Source of the DNA: Hofstenia miamia
Lineage: Eukaryota > Xenacoelomorpha > Acoela > Hofsteniidae
Reading direction: 5' to 3'
Assembly: GCA_900660155.1 (NCBI GenBank)
Contig: CABFPE010001072.1
Location: 20,491-84,490, forward strand
DNA length: 64,000 nt
Part shown: positions 59,300-64,000 of the stretch, one piece after another
Numbering within the stretch: position 1 is the first letter of the stretch
Layout of the letters: the number at the start of each line of letters is the position of its first letter
Program-made: the position numbers and the translations under genes
The notes under the pieces: generated by a model
What the model was told of the DNA's origin: nothing
Databases searched by the model: none
The model's input: the letters and a program-made list of their open reading frames with translations, nothing else

Positions 59300-61330
59300 C
59301 AGTTATATATCACATATTTCAGGATCATATATAGGCTTATTTCTTGCTGTCCTCTGGGGCAGCACTCTTTGGCTCAAATCATCATCTCTGATATCTGCTG
59401 TATATTCATCATCAAATTCTTCTTTGTGTAGGCTGTCTAAATCATACATATCATATATAATTTCATTGCCATTAATTCAGCATATTTTGAATTCAGTGTT
59501 CTTGTCTATCTTCAGCTCTTCAATGCTGTTACTCTCTTCAGGTTTTGAAAATGTAATAGTCTATTATTATCTAACATATATTCATTGTTCAGTAGTGTCT
59601 GTGTTATCATGTGGGGGCCAGACCATACCATTTTCAACTTCCAGACTTGGTTTGTGTCTGTGAGTTTAATTGATGTGAAAGTGTATACCTTGTCTTCTAC
59701 TTTGTGTGAGTGACTGTAGATTTTTTGATTATAATTGCATTGCTGTCTCACTGCTGATTTTTTTATATTGTGACACATCATTTTGTGAATCCCTGTAATC
59801 TGGTCTTTCAGTTGTTGTATGTATGCATTGTCCAACTTTCCACTGTAGTTGGTGTATTGCATTGAAAGCAGGGTCGCTGCCTCTCTTCTGAACATTGCCT
59901 TAAATGGTGATACTCCAGTTGTTGCATGCACCAAGGTGTTATAATAGTATTTGATCATTTCAATAACCTCTCTCCATCTGCTTCCTCCTATTCTTGTTGT
60001 TGCTACTCTAATCAGCTTGATTATTGTTTGATTGAGTTGCTCCACTGCTCCATTGGCCTGCAGATGATATGCAGTTGTTTATTCACTTGCAATTTCTAGG
60101 AGCTTTGCCATCTCTTGGAAAAGTCCACTCTCTAATTGGGGCCCTTATCTGTTATGATAATTACCATTGGTCACAGTCTCAGTATCCACTCCTTTAAGAC
60201 TATCTCTGCTGTGGTTTCCACCGTGGTATTCCACATCAGGACCATCCTTACATATTTGGTAAAATTAGCTACCATTACTAATAAATATTGATAGCCTTTT
60301 GCATCCTTTTGATAACATTTCTAGATCTATGTGGACTATTTCATTAGGTTGAGTCATGATGATTTTCTCTAACAGTGCTCATTGTGTCAGAAAGTGCTGT
60401 TTGTTGTTGAGGAGGCATGTTGTGCACTTATTGATGATATCCTCAACAACTTTCCTGACAGCCATTGTTATGAATCGTGTGTTGAACATTTTCTCCGTCT
60501 GTGTAATTCCTAAATGACCTTTCTTGTGTATTTTCCAATTTAATTCTCTCTTCAAGTAGTCAAAGATCACAATCCAGTTATTACCAGCTTTGATGTATAA
60601 TAGTCTGTTCCTGTTGATTTTCCATTTATAGCATTTGTAATATCCGCCATTATTTTGGATAGTGTAGTGTGAGGTTCCCTAATCTTCTTTATTATTTCAC
60701 CAAGGATTATGTCATCTCTTTGTTTGTCTACTATTTCTTGTTCAATTATCTCTTCCCTTATCAGTATCAGTAGTACTGCTTGACCTTTTTTGTACACGTT
60801 TATCTCCAGCAGTCCTTCATACTCAGTGTGTGGCAGGAACTGAAATTGCTTCTTCTCTCCATCTGTTTTCACTGCATCTCTCTGGTATTCTGGAAGTGAT
60901 GTTGAGAAATCCACGTTATTATGTAATGTGCCTTTCCTATGTTTGATTGTAAATGTGAACTTGTTTAGGTATTCAATCCACCAAGACACTATTCCAGATT
61001 TATCCCCAGAGAACTTCTTCAGCCAGGCTAATCAATTGTTGTCCATTCATACTCTGAATTCTCTACCAAGGATGAAGTGTCCAAATTTCTGAATGCTCTC
61101 AATCAATGCGAGCATCTCTACCTTGGTGGAGCCATAGTTCTCTTTGCTTGCCCTCAGCTTGCAGCTGAAAAACTGAATGGGTACTTCTTTTCCGTTTCTT
61201 ATTTGTCCCAGTGTTGCTCCATTTGCCACTTTGCTCACATTGCAATCTAGTATGAATTTCTCATTGTAATCTGGTGTGTTGAGAGAGGGTAATTTTGCCA
61301 GTTCTTCTTTGATGTTGTCCAGTTCCTCCT
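59300..61330 (-). pseudogene. E3a RNase H and integrase region, broken
   Basis: RNase H VPIQFFSCKLRASKENYG, VEMALIESI-like and GHFILGREFRV (61047-61330); zinc region with GHLGITQTEKMF and CTTC (60379-60570); integrase core parts including LNQTIIKLIRV and FKAMFRREAATLL; GPF/Y-like WSGPHMITQTLLNNEYML (59512-60045). Confidence 0.85.
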
Positions 61331-62255
61331 GCTCTTGCCAAGTCCATACAAATGGCACTGATTTTCTCATCAATCTGGTCATCTTCACTGTCTTACCAGC
61401 TATTTTCAGAATAAAAGTTCCATAATAGTTGAAGAATTCCATAATTCTCTGTTTATCTTTTTTGTTGTTTAGTTTTTCTATCTTTTGGATCATTTCTCTA
61501 GTGTTGTACTTCATGCATATTCTGCCCTTTTCTATTGTTCTTCTGAGGAACACTATTTTCTCCTTTAGGATGTCACACTTGTTTCCATTAATGCAAAGTC
61601 CCGTGTTTTCTAGAATTGTTAATGTCCTTTCCAATTTATCCAGGTGTTCTTGGACTGTGTTGCTTGTGACTATGATGTCATCTATATAGGCGTCAACTCC
61701 CTCTTCCATTCTATGTGTCTTGTTTTTTAGTACCTTTGTTATGTACCTCTGAAAGGTTGCTGGTGCATTACAGAGTACAAACGCCATATATATCCATTCG
61801 TACAGCCCATATGGAGTTATAAATGCTGTCTTCTCAATATTGTCCTCTTCCATCTTTACTTGCCAGTAAGCCTTGCATAATGTTGTAAAATATTTGTGTT
61901 TACTGGCTTTGTAGAGCATGTCCTCTATTCATGGTAAGGGGTATGAATCCTTTTTTGTTACCTTGTTTAACTTGAGAAAATCAATACATAAGTGTTACTT
62001 GTTTCCCTGTTTTATGAACATGGTTGGTGCTGCATATGGGCTCTCACTTGGCTGGATAATTTTGTTTTTGATTAATTCTTCCAGTATATGGTTGTATTCA
62101 TCTTTCAGCTGCTCAGGCACCCCTCTAACTGGTAATTTGATTGGTTTGTCTGTTGTTGTGACTATTTTGTGCTTCTCACCTACTGCCTGACCTACGCTTA
62201 TCTCTCCATAGTTGAATATATGTTTGTGTTTTACTAGGAGTATCCTTAGTTGCAT
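61331..62255 (-). pseudogene. E3a reverse transcriptase region, broken
   Basis: ITPYGLYEWIYMAF, LCNAPATFQRYITKVL, the catalytic AYIDDIIVTS, and upstream IFNYGEISVGQAVGE and KLPVRGVPEQLKDEYN. Ty3/Gypsy type, closest here to E3b and E1. Confidence 0.9.
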
Positions 62256-62342
62256 GACCTCCCATTCTTCTAGATGTTCTTAGTTTTCATTGTTTATTTC
62301 AGGTATTCTGTATCTTCTTCTTCTGCTTTCATCCCAACGCCC

Positions 62343-62450
62343 TTGAGTTGGCTTTTGGGAGTACTTGTGACTTCAATGGTGTTTGTCCACTCGCCCTTGA
62401 GTCAGCCATGTGGAGTACTATCCACTTTCCTTTGCAAGTCCTTGAATCGA
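62343..62450 (-). repeat. Repeats in the protease-RT linker of E3a
   Basis: TTGAG/TTGAATC cores at 62343, 62397 and 62442, spacings 54 and 45, again multiples of three. The same kind of unit as at 58879-59170; E3b has related units near 54050-54110. Confidence 0.6.
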
Positions 62451-62479
62451 CCATGCAAATTACTCACTCCATTGTTGTC

Positions 62480-63200
62480 TTCAATTGCCTTCCAGATGAG
62501 TCTGATATTAGTTTTGATGTATTTTCCATATATTCTTATCTTAGATCTTTTCAGATTCACATTCCAGTTTGTAGCATTGAGAATTGGTATCCTTCCCTAT
62601 CCATGTTTTATTGTGCAGACACTAGACGGCATTGAGACTCATTTGGTATTGATGCCTTTGTTGTTGTATAGCATTATGTTGGCTTTTATAGTGTCTTCCG
62701 TCTTTGATTGTGTGCATTTTCCATTGATGTGGCTGTAGGTGGATGTCTTCTTGCAGTTGAAATGTAACTGTTTTCTGATTCTCCTGTTCTTCTTCATTTT
62801 CCATCTCTTCTTCTTTCACTTTAATGGTTTTATTTGCATAATTAATAACACATCCATTTTTTGTCAAAAAATCATTTCCTAGTATGACTTTGTATGGCAG
62901 TGAATTATTATGTTTATCCACTACCACCAAAGTTGCTTGAATATTGTGTTCATGATTCTCATTTGTGCAACATTTATCATTCCTTTTCTATCAATATAAT
63001 CCCCTGATGCATTGATTAGTCTCTTATTGCAATTGTTCATGTCTTTTGTTTGAATCCCAACTTTGTAGTGCATTCATCAGTAATTATGGATGTTGCTGCT
63101 CTGGTATCCATTGTTGCATTGTCATCACTCCATTAATAGCTATCATTATCATATTCATTGTGTCAAGGTTTGTCAGGATCATTATCAATGCATGGTTGTC
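62480..63200 (-). pseudogene. E3a protease region, broken
   Basis: VILGNDFLTKNGCVINYANK and SLPYK (62622-62930) match the C-terminal half of the Gypsy aspartic protease; the active-site region lies near 63090-63120. Confidence 0.75.
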
Positions 63201-64000
63201 ATGAGTTGGTGCTCTACTTAGTTTTCTGACTCCTCATTAGTTGGCAATGCTTCATTGATTTCGTCTTCTGTTTGTAGTACATCTTCTTCATCCTAATAAG
63301 CCTCTTCATCCCCAATTATGTTTATTTGTTTTGGGCAGTCTGGTTTTTTATGTCCTTTCTGTCCACAACCATAGCATTTGACATCTTTCTCTTTTACTTT
63401 CCTCATCTTACCATCTTTTCCTCTCACTTTTATTATCTTTTCTTGTTTCACTTCAGTATAGGCTTTGTTGGGGATGTGCAGTTTGGGATTGCTTCTCCAG
63501 GTTGATCCCTCTCTATGCCATGCAGCTTTCTCATATATCCGGGTGTTGTTTTCAATAGTTGCTTGTGTGTTGACTGCTTTTCTGATCATCATTTCCAACT
63601 TATTGTCAACGTCACATTTAATTTCAAACTGCATTCTGATGCTTTTGGGCATCCCCTTGCAGATGTGTGAGAACAAGTCGTATTTTGAATTGCTGTTTTC
63701 TCTCAAGCTGAGCATTAGCAGTTGTTTGACTTGTTGCATGTAGTTTCAGATGTCATCATTTTTCTTCATTTTTTTGCATTCAAAATGATTTGGTACTGAT
63801 TTTTGAAACTCTTGTTCTTGTAGTAGTTAATGAAGTCTCTGATTAGTAGTTGATAATTTCTTTTTGTTTCTGCATCCAGAAGCAAGTAGTGTTGGGATGC
63901 TGCCCCTGTTAAATATAATGGGAGTCTCACCACCGCTTCCTGTTGGCTCACTTTTTGTTCTGCCATTGTCAATTTGAATATTTGCAACCACTCAGCAAAT
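63200..64000 (-). pseudogene. E3a gag region, runs off the window
   Basis: CCHC box CYGCGQKGHKKPDC (63293-63739) preceded by a Lys/Arg-rich stretch; capsid-like parts KYDLFSHICKGMPKSIRMQFE and LPLYLTGAASQHYLLLDAET (63766-63987). The N-terminus lies beyond 64000. Confidence 0.85.

Larger units (their letters stand above)
54834..64000 (-). mobile_element. E3a: Ty3/Gypsy element, truncated by the window edge, broken
   Basis: 3' LTR (54834-55998), polypurine tract, ORF3, repeat-bearing junction, integrase, RNase H, RT, repeat-bearing linker, protease and gag with CCHC box; the 5' end lies beyond the window. About 15 or more breaks. Its left LTR abuts E3b protease sequence, so it inserted into E3b; the left flank is GTGAG. 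Confidence 0.88.

Noticed and set aside
59214-59663. Plus-strand frame of 149 codons.
   Set aside because: Overlaps E3a integrase C-terminal coding in the other strand; no independent support.

Overview
The window looks like repeat-rich DNA from an AT-rich invertebrate genome (inference from base composition and element types; the species cannot be read from the sequence). No host gene is recognised with confidence. Nearly all of it is nested Ty3/Gypsy LTR retrotransposon fossils on the minus strand, plus one compact cluster of four small unidentified minus-strand reading frames.

The dominant structure is a 25-kb block present twice: copy 1 at 1-25069 and copy 2 at 26070-51118, separated by exactly 1000 N. 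Both copies begin on the same base. They appear identical for about the first 11.9 kb (apart from the length of a small N-marked overlap) and then differ by a patchy amount, about 1% in most places and more in part of one element. This looks more like two haplotypes placed in tandem by the assembler than a real duplication, but that cannot be settled here.

Layout of one block (copy 1 positions): a phased array of CCAAT boxes (206-331); four small minus-strand frames (1191-3648), two resembling tail-fibre or spike-like proteins and one with a phospholipase-A2-like signature; Gypsy element E1 (4101-13775); Gypsy element E2 (13776-25069), lying inside the 5' LTR of E1. Copy 2 continues past the end of copy 1 into an inverted LTR remnant (51119-51757), a broken related element E3b (51758-54833) and a further related element E3a (54834 to beyond 64000), which has landed in E3b.

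E1, E2 and E3 are three relatives with one plan: LTR, tRNA-Arg-like primer site, gag with a coiled coil and CCHC box, protease, reverse transcriptase, RNase H, integrase with a GPF/Y-like end, then a long third coding region (ORF3) before the polypurine tract. ORF3 is the most interesting content. It is conserved among the three families, has no env-like signal peptide or membrane anchor that I can see, and carries motifs in the order expected of a DEDDh 3'-5' exonuclease. In two families the junction between integrase and ORF3 holds degenerate repeats whose spacings are nearly all multiples of three, so they were probably selected as peptide. All elements are broken fossils.
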